Assembly (NCBI GenBank): GCA_944548615.1
Contig: OX155961.1
Location: forward strand, 15,170,550 to 15,234,549
DNA from: Micropterix aruncella
Lineage: Eukaryota > Arthropoda > Insecta > Lepidoptera > Micropterigidae
DNA length: 64,000 nucleotides
Reading direction: 5' to 3'
In this document: positions 9,401 to 24,400 of the stretch, piece by piece
Numbering within the stretch: position 1 is the stretch's first letter
Layout of the letters: every line of letters starts with the position of its first letter
Notes under the pieces: model-generated
Seen by the model: only the letters and a program-made list of their open reading frames with translations
What the model was told of the DNA's origin: nothing
Database searches by the model: none
Program-made: the position numbers and the translations under genes

Positions 9401-12400
9401 CCGAAAGAATTGTTCGACGAGTAGAGCACGCTCCACCTTTTTATGAATAGGGAGTACTTTACAGTATTTAAATAGTTCTTTGATACTTCCCTTGTATTTT
9501 TCTTTAATCTTTTTAAGGACTATTAGCTTTAAAAAACGGATTTGCAGTGTATAGATTGAGTCTATTATGACTTATACGTGCGACCATAGCTAGTTAGCCC
9601 GTATGATATAATCCTCAGTAGAGTCCACAAGAGCGTGATATAGGGTCAGTAAAATGTGGAATGGGGTTCTATTTATTATTATGTAAAATTTTGCTAGGAT
9701 TGATCTTAATTTTTCGCATATCAAATCTATGTCAGGCCCCCCAGCTCAGATTATTGTCGATTGAAACTCACAATGGCATGTTTTATTTTTAAACCCTCGA
9801 AAATTTGTTTGTTGGGGGTGTAAGTGCATTCACACTAATATAATATAATGGTAACATATTCAATGAAGGTGACTTTTACCGCATATATATTGCATAAATA
9901 TTGAGATCGGCCGCCTGCAATTTGTCATAGCAGGAAAACCACTAATCAGTGGTATTGGAATTCCAGCGGTTAATAGATTTTCGATTTGAAATTGCTAATA
10001 TACAATTTATTTACTATTTCATTTATTACATAATAATGATATATTAATAATTTTTATTTGTAATGTAATCACAAGACATTTTATTTTACTTTTTGACAAT
10101 GCTATCAAGTTTTTAAATGATTCTTTTCTTGTTTTAACACTACATTCGTTGTTTTTTTTATTTATTTTTTTATGATCATTGTAATTAATTCACATAATAT
10201 GTTCATAATAACATTTTTCTTTTTATTATTTTCATTACGTTTTTTACAAAGACAATGACAAACATTTTATAATGACAATGACAAACATTTTCTTTCAATA
10301 ATCAAAGTAATTTCATATTAAGCAATAGTAAATGATTATCAAAGTTTTTTGATATTCTTTACTGTATTCGAGTTTGGTGACCTACTAATATGTCAATTTG
10401 AATAAAAGTGTAGATAATTTAAATATCCTGGCGAGACTCAACTTCATTTTTAATATTATCTACAGTATTCGATTGGATGTATTATTATACTCGCATGTTT
10501 TATCGTTATAATTACTTAAAAGAATAGGTACCTAATGTAATTTATGCTCTAAAATAATGTCTGCATAATAATTTAAACTGTAAAACTTTTTAAGACAAAC
10601 GATTGCTTGCTTGACTGTCTGGCTTATCTGGTATTCTATAATTCAGTGATCTTCTTGGAGATTGTGGAGGAGTGAATGGGTAGTAAGGTGAATGCTCACA
10701 TGTGGCAAGACAGCTGTCCTAAACCTACCACAGCCGCTCGTTAGTCTGGAATCCACTGCTCACCCCCCAGAAGTGTAATAATACTATTTGATGGGCCCGA
10801 CTTTGGTTGGTGAATTCCATAGCAGCTCCGTTTGTATTTTATTTATTTATTCGTAACATACTTGCAATTTGACTGCTGATCGTTTCTGAGATGGATCCTT
10901 TTTATCCACATTAAGCTTTCATTCAAGAGGCCTCGCTGAACCGCCCAGATCCCGACCTGCTGGGACGACTGTTGGAGGTTCTTTGTCTTGCCAAACTAAT
11001 CCGGCTCGAAGAAGCCTCTGGTGACTTGCTAAATTCCAGCCCCTTGGAGGAGCTAGGCACGAATCCTAATTAGGTTCTTATATCATGATTCTAATTGTGA
11101 ACAAACAAGGCTTTTTGGTACCCCACAGCAAGGCTCAGGGCCGTATAACATTCCCTTGCTCCCGTCTTAGCAAGTTCGTCGGCTTTTTCATTTCCCTCGA
11201 TTCCTGCATGGCCGGGAACCCGTCTTAGAATTACCCTGTTCTTTTCGCCCAGGGAATTCAGAAGTGATGTGCAGTTTTGCACCAGCTTTGAATTAATGGC
11301 ATTCGAGGCTAGTGCCGTAAGAGCTTCCTTGCTATTCGAGTAGTATAGATACGGTGGTTGGCTTAGTTCTTATGGAGGTTAATATCCGCACATTCAATAA
11401 TGGCATATACCTTCGCTTTGAATATGGAGGCGTATTTCCCTAAGTTTATACTTCTTTCGAAGTTTGATCGCTCTCCATATATACCGCAGCCTAAGTCAAG
11501 TCCCGATTTGGACCCATCAGTATACGATTTAAGGCTACCGGCCTCCCAGTGTAGTTGGTTTTTTAGCCAGTCGTCTCTGGGCGGCAGTTCTACTGTAAAG
11601 AGTTTTCCAAAGTTTAGGAGTGGAAGCATGGTGTCTGATTGCATGTTGAGGGTTGGAGTTTCACTGATTGAATCAAGAACTGATCTTAGTGCTTGTGAGA
11701 TCCAGTTTGTCTTCTCCCGGGCAGACAGCCAGTACATGCTGGCTTTCGCCACCTGTTTCAAGTGAATGTGTATGGGCGGTAAGGTTAGCAGTGCATCTAG
11801 AGCTGCTCCAGGAGTGGAGGACATTGCGCCAGTTGTCATGAGGCACGCCGTCCTTTGGATATTGTTTAGTTTGGTAATCACAGTTTTCTGGTTGGCTTTG
11901 TTGCACCATACCACCAAGGCGTATGTGATTATCGGTCTCACAATGGCAGTGTATAGCCAGTGGGAGATCTTGGTGTTAAGGCCCCAATTTTTCCATGCCA
12001 GTCTTCTGCTTATACCCAAAGCACTTTTAACTTTTTGAATTGTTTTATCTAGGTGGTTGTTCCAGGCGAGTCTCTGGTCGAGCGTGACTCCCAGATACTT
12101 TACTTCCTTGGAGAAAGGGATCTGCCTGTGGTTTAGATTTGGCATTTTCAGTCCACCTAGTTGACGTTTGTTAGTAAATGGCACGAGGACGATCTTATCG
12201 GCTTTGACTGATAGTTCGTTCTCTCTGCACCAATTGCTAACCATTGTTAACGCTTTTTGCATCATGTGTGAGATCGAGTGTTGGCAGAAGCCCCGGCAAT
12301 GACTACTAGGTCATCAGCATAGCCCTGTGTGTCTATCCTGGCTTCTGCCATCCTATGCAGGAGTTGATATATTGCAAGAGTCCATAGTAGGGGCGTGAGT

Positions 12401-15400
12401 ACGTTTCTCTGCGGACAGCCTCTTATGGTGGTGACAATACTTGCGTTCACAATACTTTTCCTCCTGGTCGGTTGGTTGGCCAGGATAGTAAAAAGAATTG
12501 ATTGTTATAAACAACATTTAAAGGGAATGCTTCCTCTTACTTCCTGCTTGCTTGCATATTAGAAATTTTACATTGCTCTGCATTCAAAAGTCAGATTAAT
12601 GCTTCATCTACAGTTGTATAATCAAAACAGCTTATTTATTCGATTTGAAAAACTTTTTTATATGAGTAAGATCTAATCTGTGATTACTCAATACAGGTCG
12701 GTGCAAAAGTCAAGCACTTGAAGGTCGGCGATCGTGTGGCCATCGAGCCCGGAGTACCCTGTCGCATGTGCGAGTTTTGCAAGGGCGGCCAGTACAATCT
12801 CTGCCCAGAAATGGTCTTCTGTGCCACCCCGCCATACAACGGAAACCTGACGAAATATTATGCTCATGCTGCTGATTTCTGCTACAAGTAAGTTAGAGTG
12901 ATCATTTATTCTTTTTATTTTAAAGAATGCAAAAGGCACTGAGAATTGGAAAAGATGCTCCAATCTTGACCTTAGAGGAAGTATGCTATGCGAATTGTAT
13001 AGTGGTTCGTCGGATTGCACAGTGCCATTAGAATTTAAATCAATAAACCCACCCAGAAAGATCTTATTTATGTAGCTTTGATCGAATTAAATCATTTTAT
13101 TCATCAATATTATTATTATTATTGTTATTATTATTACATTTACAGACATGCAGCATAATTGCTGATAAGTCTGAATATGAAACTGAGTACAACTACAACT
13201 TCTGTTTGAGGTGACCGTCTAGTCTATTTTTGAACATGTTGACACTACTCGCTTCAACCACTTCAGCAGGTAAACTGTTCCACTGGTCCACAATCCGGTT
13301 GGTCAGGAAATGTTTCCTGGGATTCATATGGAATCGTGTTTTCTCCAGCTTAAAATTGTGTCCTCGCAGATGATGCTTGTAGTTTCTCTTGAAGATAGAA
13401 GACAATTCGGGGCAATTGTAACATCCGCTGAGGATCTTATGTTTCAATGAGGTCACCCCTGGTCCGAAGATCCTTGAGTGGCAATATGGCTGCAAGTATT
13501 CCTAAAGAATTATAGGTTTGATAGAATTTCCATGCGAATGCTCGGTTCTTATCCGACTGTCTCGAGCATACCCTAGGGCACGGTATACTGAGTTAGAACA
13601 GTATGCGCAGTCTCGAGTGGCAGGGCGATGCAAGGTTAGAGTGCAAGGGAAGTGAGCAGGGGGATACGTCTCCGAGAGCGACTTTTGTTGGTGTTCTCGA
13701 ACGTTTAAATATGTGCATCGACCGAGTAGCGGTCATATGCGAGCCTTTAGGACTCGTGACCTCGCTCGCTTCGATTTCAATTTTGTTCTAAGAGGAGCTA
13801 CTGTCTGTGTACTGAGCATAGGGTAAAGATACACTCACCTCAGACTGCGGTAATGTGTTGAAGTAATGTTTGCTTTGTTAATTATTTTATGATCTGTAGA
13901 ATGATTTTTGTTTGTTTTTTTCATTTGAGCCCAATTAGAAACCACTTGATCTAATCCGGGGCTATCCCCGGATTACGCATCAAAAATCCCGTAATTCCGG
14001 GATTGAAAAACATGCTCGGGATTGTATTTGCTAGGTGTGTTCTATGAGATGTATGATAGATCTATAGGGCGAATTATTATAATTTGATTTCTGGCAACTC
14101 ACAAAAGAGTATATTATAAAATAAAGGAACCTTTAAGTTGACAGCAACACCTGGACTGAAACTCTCTTAACACACCAGGATGCTTATCTATGATGGTCCT
14201 ATTTTTTTTCCGTGCTATAATCATAAAATACCACAGAACCCAAAATGTTTAATAAAATGATTAACTCAGGCTAAAAGTTACGTAAAATGTTCGAGGTGAA
14301 CGGGACCGGGACCACCTCGAACTATTGAAAACTCCGTTCATCAACATTTTTGTGGGAAAAAGAAATAAAACGATGTTGAAAAGAATACAGGCGTCGAAAT
14401 ATGAACTTTACTAAATCAATGTGTTTACAGTAGGCGTTTACATTGGCAGAATAAATGTTTTTAACTTAAGTCTGCTAACAATTTACTTCATGAAAAATTT
14501 TTATATTGTCTTTTGTTTGGTGAAGCTGTAAAAGGGGCTACAATTATATAAAATTAAAACTTGAGACATATAAAATTCTAACACATTATTACGAAGTACC
14601 TGGGCTAGAGAACTTCATTGTCAACACATATCTTCGAGGTCACAATAAAAAACTCACAAAACCATACAAAATTTAAATCTAATCCTCTTAAGAACATTAT
14701 GCAAAATAAAGTGGTGGACATGTGGAATAAATTATCATTTGAAGTGATTAGTACAAGCTCTGTCAATCAATTTAAAACAGGCTTGATTTATACCTATAAA
14801 CTTCTTGATATTTATTATATTGCCTATTGTTTATATATTGTTACTATTGTTTAGCTTGACAAAATCTGATCTGGACGTATCAGCAAAGCTGCATGTCCAG
14901 AATAAATAATAATAATAATAATAATAATTGGGGGTTATAAATAGGATAGAAAACGAATTTACCGCATGAAATTTTTAGCACCCGACGTTTCGGTGACGTT
15001 GCAGCCGCCGTTGTCCAGGGTTGAAAGGGCTGTCAATCTGTTGTTTTGCGAGTCGGCCGCATACCGCTGCCGCCACTGCGTAGGTTATAACGGTGGTGGG
15101 GGGCCGGGCTCGGAGCGCGCGAATTTCGAAAATCCGTCTTGCACGCAACACTCACTGTATCCTGTCTTACGTTCTTGCGTTCGGCGGCGGGAACATTTTA
15201 AGAAGACGGTTCCTCATAGAAGAGAGTTTGTCACCGTCAACTCTATTGAAGTTCGGGGTTCTTCTTATTTCAATGGCTTCCCGGATCATGCGAGGAGAGT
15301 AGAATTGTTTCTTGGATAGCACAATGGGATTTGGAAACTGCATCCAGTGGTTACTTCCGCTATCCAAGGCCGAACACCGAACGCAAGGACGTGAAACCCT

Positions 15401-18400
15401 CTTCTTAAAATGTTCCCGCCGCCGAATGCCAAACATAAGGACGTAAGACAAGATACAGTGAGTTTTGTGTGCAAGACGGATTTTCAAAAATCGCGCGCTC
15501 CGAGCCCGGCCCCCCACCAACGTTATAACCTATGCAGTGGCGGCAGTGGTATGCGGCCTTCCCGCAAAACAACGGATTGACAGCTCTTTCAGTCTACCCT
15601 GGACAACGGTGGCTGCAACGTCACCGAAACGTCGGGTGCTACAAATTCCACGCGGTAAATTCGTTTTCTATCCTATTAATTCGTTTTATGTCAAACAACC
15701 GCGATAGTCTGTGATTTTATAATAATTGGGGGTTCTAGATCCTGAAAAAATAATTTCGATAATAATCGAAACAATTTCATCATATAAATTTACTTCAGAC
15801 ATAAACTTCGACTGCGAAAAATAGTTTTAGCAATAAAAGAATAAAATAATTTACAGTCAAAATATATACCAGTGCTAGGGATATAGAAACACGCATACTA
15901 AATTTTACTGTAGGTTTTTATTAAACGTAATATCAAACAAATAATTTCAAAGATAAGCAGATAACAGTATTTTATTACGTATGCAGATTAAATAACATGT
16001 TTCTTATCTTTAACCATTAACAACAACACTTAATAATAGGACAAAGATAACATCCATAATTAACTATTATATGTAGTCTGAAAACAATGACAATTAAGAT
16101 ATGAGTTTAGTTCTGACATAATGATATGATGTTAATGAGTTTAAAGAAACTCAATGAGTAAGGATTTTAAATGATGAAAGTATTACTCAAGTGAGTTAAG
16201 ATTGCATGTTGGGGGACCTTAACTTTAACAAGAAAGTTAAAGTTCTTCAAAAATAATCTACAAATTTCTCGCCAATTTAGAAAAATTATAACCAATGTAC
16301 ATGGATAGAATAAAAGCCATTAATGCAATTCTTCAATTAACTTCAAAACTCATTACTATTACATAGATAAAGTCGAAGAAAAGTGCTGTTTTCCATACTT
16401 AGGGACTTTTGTCTGGATAAAATGCCACAGAATCGTCATTAACCCTTCAGGCCCCGATTGGCCGATATCGGCCACAACACGATTCAGCGTGACGGCCCCG
16501 TTTTTATTTAATTTTAATTTAATTTCTTTTATTTTATTATGTTTTATTATGTTAATATGTTTTATTTTAATTATGGGTACAGTGGCTTGGCACTAATTAA
16601 TGTTTTGGTGAGACAGTGTCATAATTCAATTTTTTTACTAATTTTTACTAAAAATTTTTGGGACATCAACTTGTCAATTGGCTGAGGGGCCGAGGCCTGA
16701 AGGGTTAAGTAAACTTTCCCAAAGTAAAAAACTGGTTATTTTAATGATTTAATACTGGAAGTAGAAAAATAATGCCTATAATGTTTGGCTGAATGTTGAG
16801 ACTTTTTATGAACAATTTACAAACATTTTATATATTGAAAAATAATAATCAGTTCATTCTCTAAATTTTGTGGAATTGAGAAAACTTCAACTATGAGTTT
16901 TAACTGGCATTCAAGTGACGTTAAATGCTTATAATGACATTTAACTCAGGTAGTTTCAAGCAATTTCGAACAGATTACAGATTTGACAGACGAGGTGGCG
17001 TAGTGGCTAGGTCACCTGATCTTACATTTTAAGGTTCCAGGGCGATTCCCGGTTCGGACAACAACCCGTTGGGGTAAAATTAACAGAATAGCATTTTCAA
17101 TTCTGTCAATCAAATGCAATAACAAGACACACATACATATACCTATAAACACTTCATAGTAGGGTCGGTTGTGAGAGATTGTTGTATGATGATAAACCGG
17201 CCTATTGTGAAATTTCACAACAAAAAGTAGAAACAAAGAAATAAGGTGGGTGTTTTTTACTAGATGAAATACTAAAAACGACCGATGGTATATTTAACTC
17301 GTTTTGGTAAAAATTAATTTAGTAACTTTTGGCTGAAAAAAGACCATATGTATAGTTATGTAGATTTTTGTTCTATTTTTTATTAATTACCTGCATATTT
17401 CTCCCGTTTCAGGCTTCCCGACCACGTGTCGATGGAAGAAGGTGCCATGCTGGAACCGCTCTCCGTAGGAGTGCACGCCTGCAGACGAGCTAACGTATCT
17501 TTCGGTTCTGTTGTTCTAATCCTGGGGGCTGGCCCTATTGGCCTCGTAACTCTGCTCTGCGCCAAGTCTATGGGAGCTTCTAAAATTCTCATCACAGGTA
17601 AGAAAATGATTACGAAACAGAAAGACTTTTCCAAACTGAATCTCCCGTGATGTCCTTGTGGAAGTACATCGGACCGGAGACAGGTGTCTGGAGCGGGCCC
17701 ATAATAATATTACTATTCCACTTATGGGGTGTGAGTAGTGGACTCCGGACTAACGATCGGCTGCAGTCTACACATCCACCTTACCCCCCATTCACTCCCT
17801 CATCAAGCCATACAATTTAACAGGCAGAAATCTCAGTTTTAATTTTTGTATAGGAAGGAGTTGTTTTTTTTTCCAGAGAGACCAAGATCTTTAAAGAGAT
17901 GAAACTTTAAAGAGATGTACCAGCTGTGATCTACCGCCAAGCCTCTGATCTAGATTGCAGCCAGCTAAAATATATCAAACTGTGCAAGGAATATCCCTTA
18001 CGTAGCAATACTGCTGCAGAGTGGGCATGAAATACCTTATGAATGCTCCAGTGAGAGAGGTTACTGGGTTCTGGAAGTATATGCTGAAAAACATTTAGTA
18101 AAATTTCAGCGTATGTGGTGTCCAGTCATACAACATTGTCTTCCAGTGCATTGGAGGGCGAATATAAAAGTCTCTCACCATTCCAGTCATTCTAACATCG
18201 ACGGCCAACAGCATGAGCCATACTTTTGCTGCCACAAGAGTAAGAGTGCCATCTCTGGTGTTCAGTTATACAACTGTGGAGTCTCAACAGACTGAGGGTG
18301 GGTGTGACAAGAAGAGAACCCGATATGCATATGTGGAACGCTGCAGGATGAAGACCACCTCCGATCCTACCCACAACTGTCAACCTCTATCGCTCACCAG

Positions 18401-21400
18401 GATCTACAAGAGGCAAACAATAAAGCTATCCAGGCGTCATATTTTTGGAGAGACATGTTCTAAAAAGGCCCGGACACGTAAAAAAAAAAAAAAGTCATAC
18501 AACATTACCTTACAGTGCATTGGAGGAGGAATGCAGAAGTCCCCAATTGTCCAGTTATTCTGGCATTGAAGGCCAATAGCATAAGCCATACTATTGCTGT
18601 CGTAATCGCCTTGCAAGAGGGACTTCTTCAGATGTAGGTACATCGCTCATGAATATGCTATCATATTCCAGACCAGTGCCATTCTGGCTAATTCAGCAAG
18701 AAACTTTTTGTGGAAGTCTATGCGGGCTATTATTTATTATGTCATGTAGTGTTATTAAGTCTATTATGGAAATGATGACAGACAAAATAGTGACATATTT
18801 CACTGCTCAACTCACCAGTCATAGGGTTATCATTATAGTAATAGTACAGTAAGCATTTATTTTTTTTCCCATTTCAGATATGTTGCAGTCACGTCTCGAT
18901 CTTGCCAAGACTCTGGGCGCTGATCACACTATTCTCGTAACCAAGGACCTTAAAGAAGCCGATTTGCTTAAAAAGATTCACGTTACCTTGGAGGCTCAGC
19001 CTGATATTTCTCTGGATTGTAGCGGTGCTGAGGCTACCGTGCGAATGGCCTTGCTAGTAAGTGATACAGAACTACATTTTATATTGATGGATTTCCATAA
19101 TCAGGAAATTCATAGGGGTCATTAGTACTAGAATAGTCCTAAGGTCCTGATGCTACCGTGCGAATGGCCTTGCTAGTAAGTGATACAGAATCAAGTTTTA
19201 TATTGATGGATTTCCATAATCAGAAAATTCATAGGGGTCATTAGTCCTAGAATAGTCCTAAGGTCCTGAGGCTACCGTGCGAATGGCCTTGCTAGTAAGT
19301 GATACAGAACAACGTTTTATATTGATGGATTTCCATAATCAGAAAATTCATAGGGGTCATTAGTCCTAGAATAGTCCTAAGGTCCTGAGGCTACCGTGCG
19401 AATGGCCTTGCTAGTAAGTGATACAGAACAACGTTTTATATTGATGGATTTCCATAATCAGAAAATTCATAGGGGTCATTAGTCCTAGAATAGTCCTAAG
19501 GTCCTGAGGCTACCGTGCGAATGGCCTTGCTAGTAAGTGATACAGAACAACGTTTTATATTGATGGATTTCCATAATCAGAAAATTCATAGGGGTCATTA
19601 GTCCTAGAATAGTCCTAAGGTCCTGGATTGAATAGTCCTAAGGTGCCGATTGCAGTGGAGCTGTCGCTTATCGCTTATCACCCTTCTAGGGCCGGGCCAC
19701 ACGACGCGGCGTCCTACATACAAATCAAGGGTATGCCACACGAAGCGCTCCGGCGTCGCACCGAACCCATACGCGAACTCGTTGCATTACAGCGCCACAC
19801 TGCATCGTGTGGCCCGGCCCGTATATGGATATACAGCCATACCATAGTGTAAATAAAACTACCAGTGAGACAACACCTTTAACCGCTAGGATGCTAATGC
19901 CACCGATCGGTGGTTTTTCCGTTGCGACAACTCGCAGATGGCCAATCTTCGTATTTATGCAATTATGTATGCAATATGCAAAAAAAATCGCCTTCATTGA
20001 ATAAACCACCATATACATTAGTATGCGTGCACTAACACCCCTACAAAAAAAATCGAGGGTTGAAAACTTGCCGTTGTAAGTTTCAATACCATGACTAGCT
20101 TTCAAAGGGTTAATCTATTGGAAATGCCGCCGCTGCCAGCTGTCAAACCAGGGTTATCACTTACTTTATCTGCTTTCAGAATAATCATCACCATTCTGCT
20201 GAATGCTTCAATGCTATCTTTTAACATTTGCTACAATAAATTCTCAGTGACATTTTACTAAATACCACTGTTGTTTAATAAACACTTTTGATTAATATTT
20301 AATTGACAGATAGTCATAGTAATAGCTTTTTAATTCCAAGAAGTTACAGACTGTGGGATACGACATTTTATATTTCCTCGAAGTTATTCACAACTTCATT
20401 ACATGTTCATATACTTTTTTTATGCAAAGGCAAGGCACTTATGAATCAATTAAAAAAATCAAACAGGGTCAAAATCACAAGAATAAAAATCAAGCAATTA
20501 GTTTTAAAAAATAATCAATCAGAAAAATTAAAAATAATTAATCAATAATCAATATGTTTTCCAAGAAAATCAACAGCAAAAACAATGCTAAAGTAACAAC
20601 ATACAGATAAAAAATAGTTTTAGTCGAGAATAAACAAATAGATTTGAAAAATGGTAAAAGTATCTTTTAAAATCAAAGACAGCCAAAAAAGCGAATAAAA
20701 AAAATAAAAATAATCAGTCAACAATCAGTAAGTTTAACAAGAAAATCAACACTAAATAAACACATAGAAAAAACGCCAAAGTAACAAAATACAGAAAAAG
20801 ATAGTTTTAGTCTAGAATAAACAAATAAATTTGATAAATGATAAAATTATCTTTTAAAAGCAAAGGACAGCCTGGTCAAATTCATCAAAATTATTGATAC
20901 TAAAGTATATCCCACGTTCAACATTACATGGTATTACGAAATAATTTCATTCAATCCTGAAATAATTACATTCAATCTATTTCTAGATGTGACTAATCTA
21001 ATCTAGAAATTACAAATTTTTATGAGCTAAACCATGGCATGCAGGTATAACCAACTTACCCCCATTTTTAAGACTAAATATTTTTTAGGTAGCTACTTAA
21101 ATAAAATAAAATAATCACCTGGCATCGCAGTTTCCCCGTACCATACAGTATACTGTGTTAGAACAGTAAGTGCAATCTCAGTAAGGGATATGGTGCGAGG
21201 GGCAGAAGGATAAGTTATGGCAGAAGGGTTGTCAAATTTCTCAAACGTTTGAATATCTGCATCGGCGGAGTGGCGGCCGTATGGCGGCCATAGATGCAAA
21301 TGGGGTGATTGAACCTCTCCCCCAAAATACACGTTCTTAACAATCATTGGAATATTGGAAACCTAATTATACTAACTGGGCAATGTTAACCTCATTATTC

Positions 21401-24400
21401 AAAGTTGGCTCGTTTAACCAGTCGGACGCCAACAATAGGCATTTTGCATCGTTTGACAGATCTGTGCGTAGCCCCTTCTGCTGACCCCATATATAATATA
21501 TAAATATACAATATCCATGACTAACAAGATTAATTATTAAGTAACAAGAGGGAATTCATAAAAAAGTTAGTATTTATCTACAAAATTGACTAAAAAGTTG
21601 TAGCGCAGTTTATTGCGCGCTAAGGCTGGCTCCCGACCGTTTAAGGGTATCTATTTAATTTGATTGAATTTTTTTTTATTCAGGGTACCAAATCTGGAGG
21701 CGTGGCCGTTCTCGTCGGAATGGGAAAATCGGAATTGAATCTACCACTGGCAAACGCTTTGGCGAGGGAAGTCGACATCAGAGGAATATTCCGCTACTGC
21801 AATGAGTAAGTTCTAGTTTTTGTAATTGGATTCCTTTATCATCAAACCACAAATGAAGCAATGAATGAATCCTAGTGTTAAAATAGCCAACTCCGAAAAT
21901 CACATCATTTTATGATAAAAATGGTTACCACAGTCACTATGTTCCCGGATGTCTTTGTCACAGTATTGATTAGATTGCTCAATGCCATACTACTTTTTAG
22001 CAACTAGGATTTTAGGACGATACCCAATTTATAGATTTATTTATTATTTTATTTGATAATTAATTACTTAAATACTAGCGGTAAACCGATGGTGCTAAAA
22101 CAAAACCCTGATAACTTGAAAAAACATAAGAAAAATAAAGATCGGGAAGATCTACCCAAAGCCACAAGCACGGCAAAAAAAAATGAAAAAAGCGGCCGAA
22201 CAACACAAAATGTGTCAGCGGTGGCAATACAGAATAATACCGATTTAAATTCCGACAGTTTCAGCGACTGCCACTCTGATTCTATCCTGTCAACTACGAG
22301 TTTGAGCAAGTTCAATCTCACACGCCGTTCTAGCGCTCCCAACCTCACACTCTACGACGACAAATCATTCGACAAAACTGCTATCTACGAAAAAGTAGCA
22401 TTAATGGAACTCGAGTTGCAGAGTGCCCACAATGAGGTTTCGCTACTCAACGAAGAGGTCTGCCAATTGAAAGAGAAGTTAACCCAGTCTGACAACAGAG
22501 CACAAAAGTACAAAAATATGGTTGTAACGCTTTTAAATGGGAAAAACTCGAATGAGAAAAAGCAATCCTCAGATATTAGCAGTATTACAACCTCATCCCT
22601 ACCAAAATATACAGTTAAAAGTAATGAAATTACTATTAATACTAACAAATCCTTATCACATGATATAAAGACTGATAAAACCGAGGAAAACATAATAATA
22701 AACAATTTCAAAGTGTCCGAACCTCTAGCAAATGAACAATCATCGAACAAAGAAAGAAAAATCATTGTCATAGGAGATCAGCAGGCCAAAGGTATTACAA
22801 TCGGCCTAAGGAATTTGTTAGGTAAAAAAAAAACATATGCTGTCACTGGGTATATAAAAGAAAACGCCACTTTCGAAACCATCTCAAATGACATTGAAAA
22901 AATCGCTCAAAACATGACGACGAGAGATCATCTCGTAATATTGGGAGGAAGTAATGACAAAAATCCTTTTAAACTATTGACTGAGCTGTCTTACAGCCTA
23001 AAAACGTCACATAAAACTAACGTCTACCTTACTGAGGTTTTACATAGTAATTACCTAAGAGAAATGGAAATAAATCGTAATTTTGAGTGCTATTCCAAGT
23101 TATTCCAACACTGTACCTTCATCAAAAACCTGGGATCTTTTCAAAATAAACCATGCACTGAATCAATCTGTCAAAATATTATACACAGCATACAGGTCAC
23201 CGAATACAGAAAGGAATACCTAGGCTATACTGAAAATAAAAACCTACCAGTTTTTTATGATAATTCAAAAATATCAAACTATCACATTAATCCTATCAAC
23301 GCAGGTTACGACGAAGATATTCCAATTTACGAAACACGACGTTCTACTTACCAACCGACAAATCAGCAAAAGTCGCATTTTTTTCGTTCAACGCGATACT
23401 ATAAATGAAAAGCCTGACTCTTCTTACAATTCGAAAACTTTATTAAATTCCGGAGATCTTTCAATCTTCTACCAGAATATAAATAGTCTAAAAAATAAGT
23501 TGATTGACATGGAACTACTTTTAGAACTTAATAAAAATATTAATATTATATGTATGGTTGAGCATTGGGGGAAGAAAAATGAAGACATTTCACTAAGTTT
23601 ACCTGGTTTTTATATTGGAGCGTACCAACACAGGAGTATTTTTAAAATGGGGGGGACTATGGTACAACTCAAAAATAATCTTGGTAGTGAACCATTACTG
23701 CAGTGTGCTGATCTCTGCCTCGATCGCCACTTTGAATGCTGCGGAGTAAAATTGACGCAAAGCCGTATTCATATTTTTTCGTTATATCGATCGCCAATCG
23801 GAAATATTACTATATTCTTCAAAAGATTGTCACGGCTATTAGAAATATTTCAAAATAAACAAATCGTCATATGCACGGACATTAATATAGACTTCCTAGT
23901 TGACTCAGTAGCCAAATATAATTTGTGCAGTATTCTGAATACATATGGCTTAAAATCATATGTAGACACTGCAACAAGGATCACAGGGCACTCAGCCACA
24001 TTAATAGATAACATATTCTCAAACCTATGTACTGACCTACTTTCTTCAAAAATCTCTTCTACTGGCCTCTCAGATCATGAAGGTATCTTCGTCTCAATTA
24101 ATAACACCACAAAAAATCAGGTATATTATAAAAAGTCCCGATTGTTTTCTAAAGCAAACAAAGAAATATTTCTCAGCAAAATTATCAGTGACGACTGGGA
24201 CGATATTTTTAATTCCGAAAACGAAAATGCTGATCTAATATTTACTCTTTTCTTCGAAAAATTTAAGTCTCATTTTGACAGCAGTTTTCCCGAGAAAGAA
24301 AGAAAAATAAAAAATCCTAACCTAAAGAAATCCTGGATATCTAAGGGAATTAAAGCTTCGGCTAAGAATCTGAGGTCCCTTCGTTTTATACAAAAGTTTA

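Noticed and set aside
16988..17065. Functional tRNA gene
   Set aside because: A and B boxes are present but an acceptor stem and anticodon arm do not form; a SINE head explains it better.
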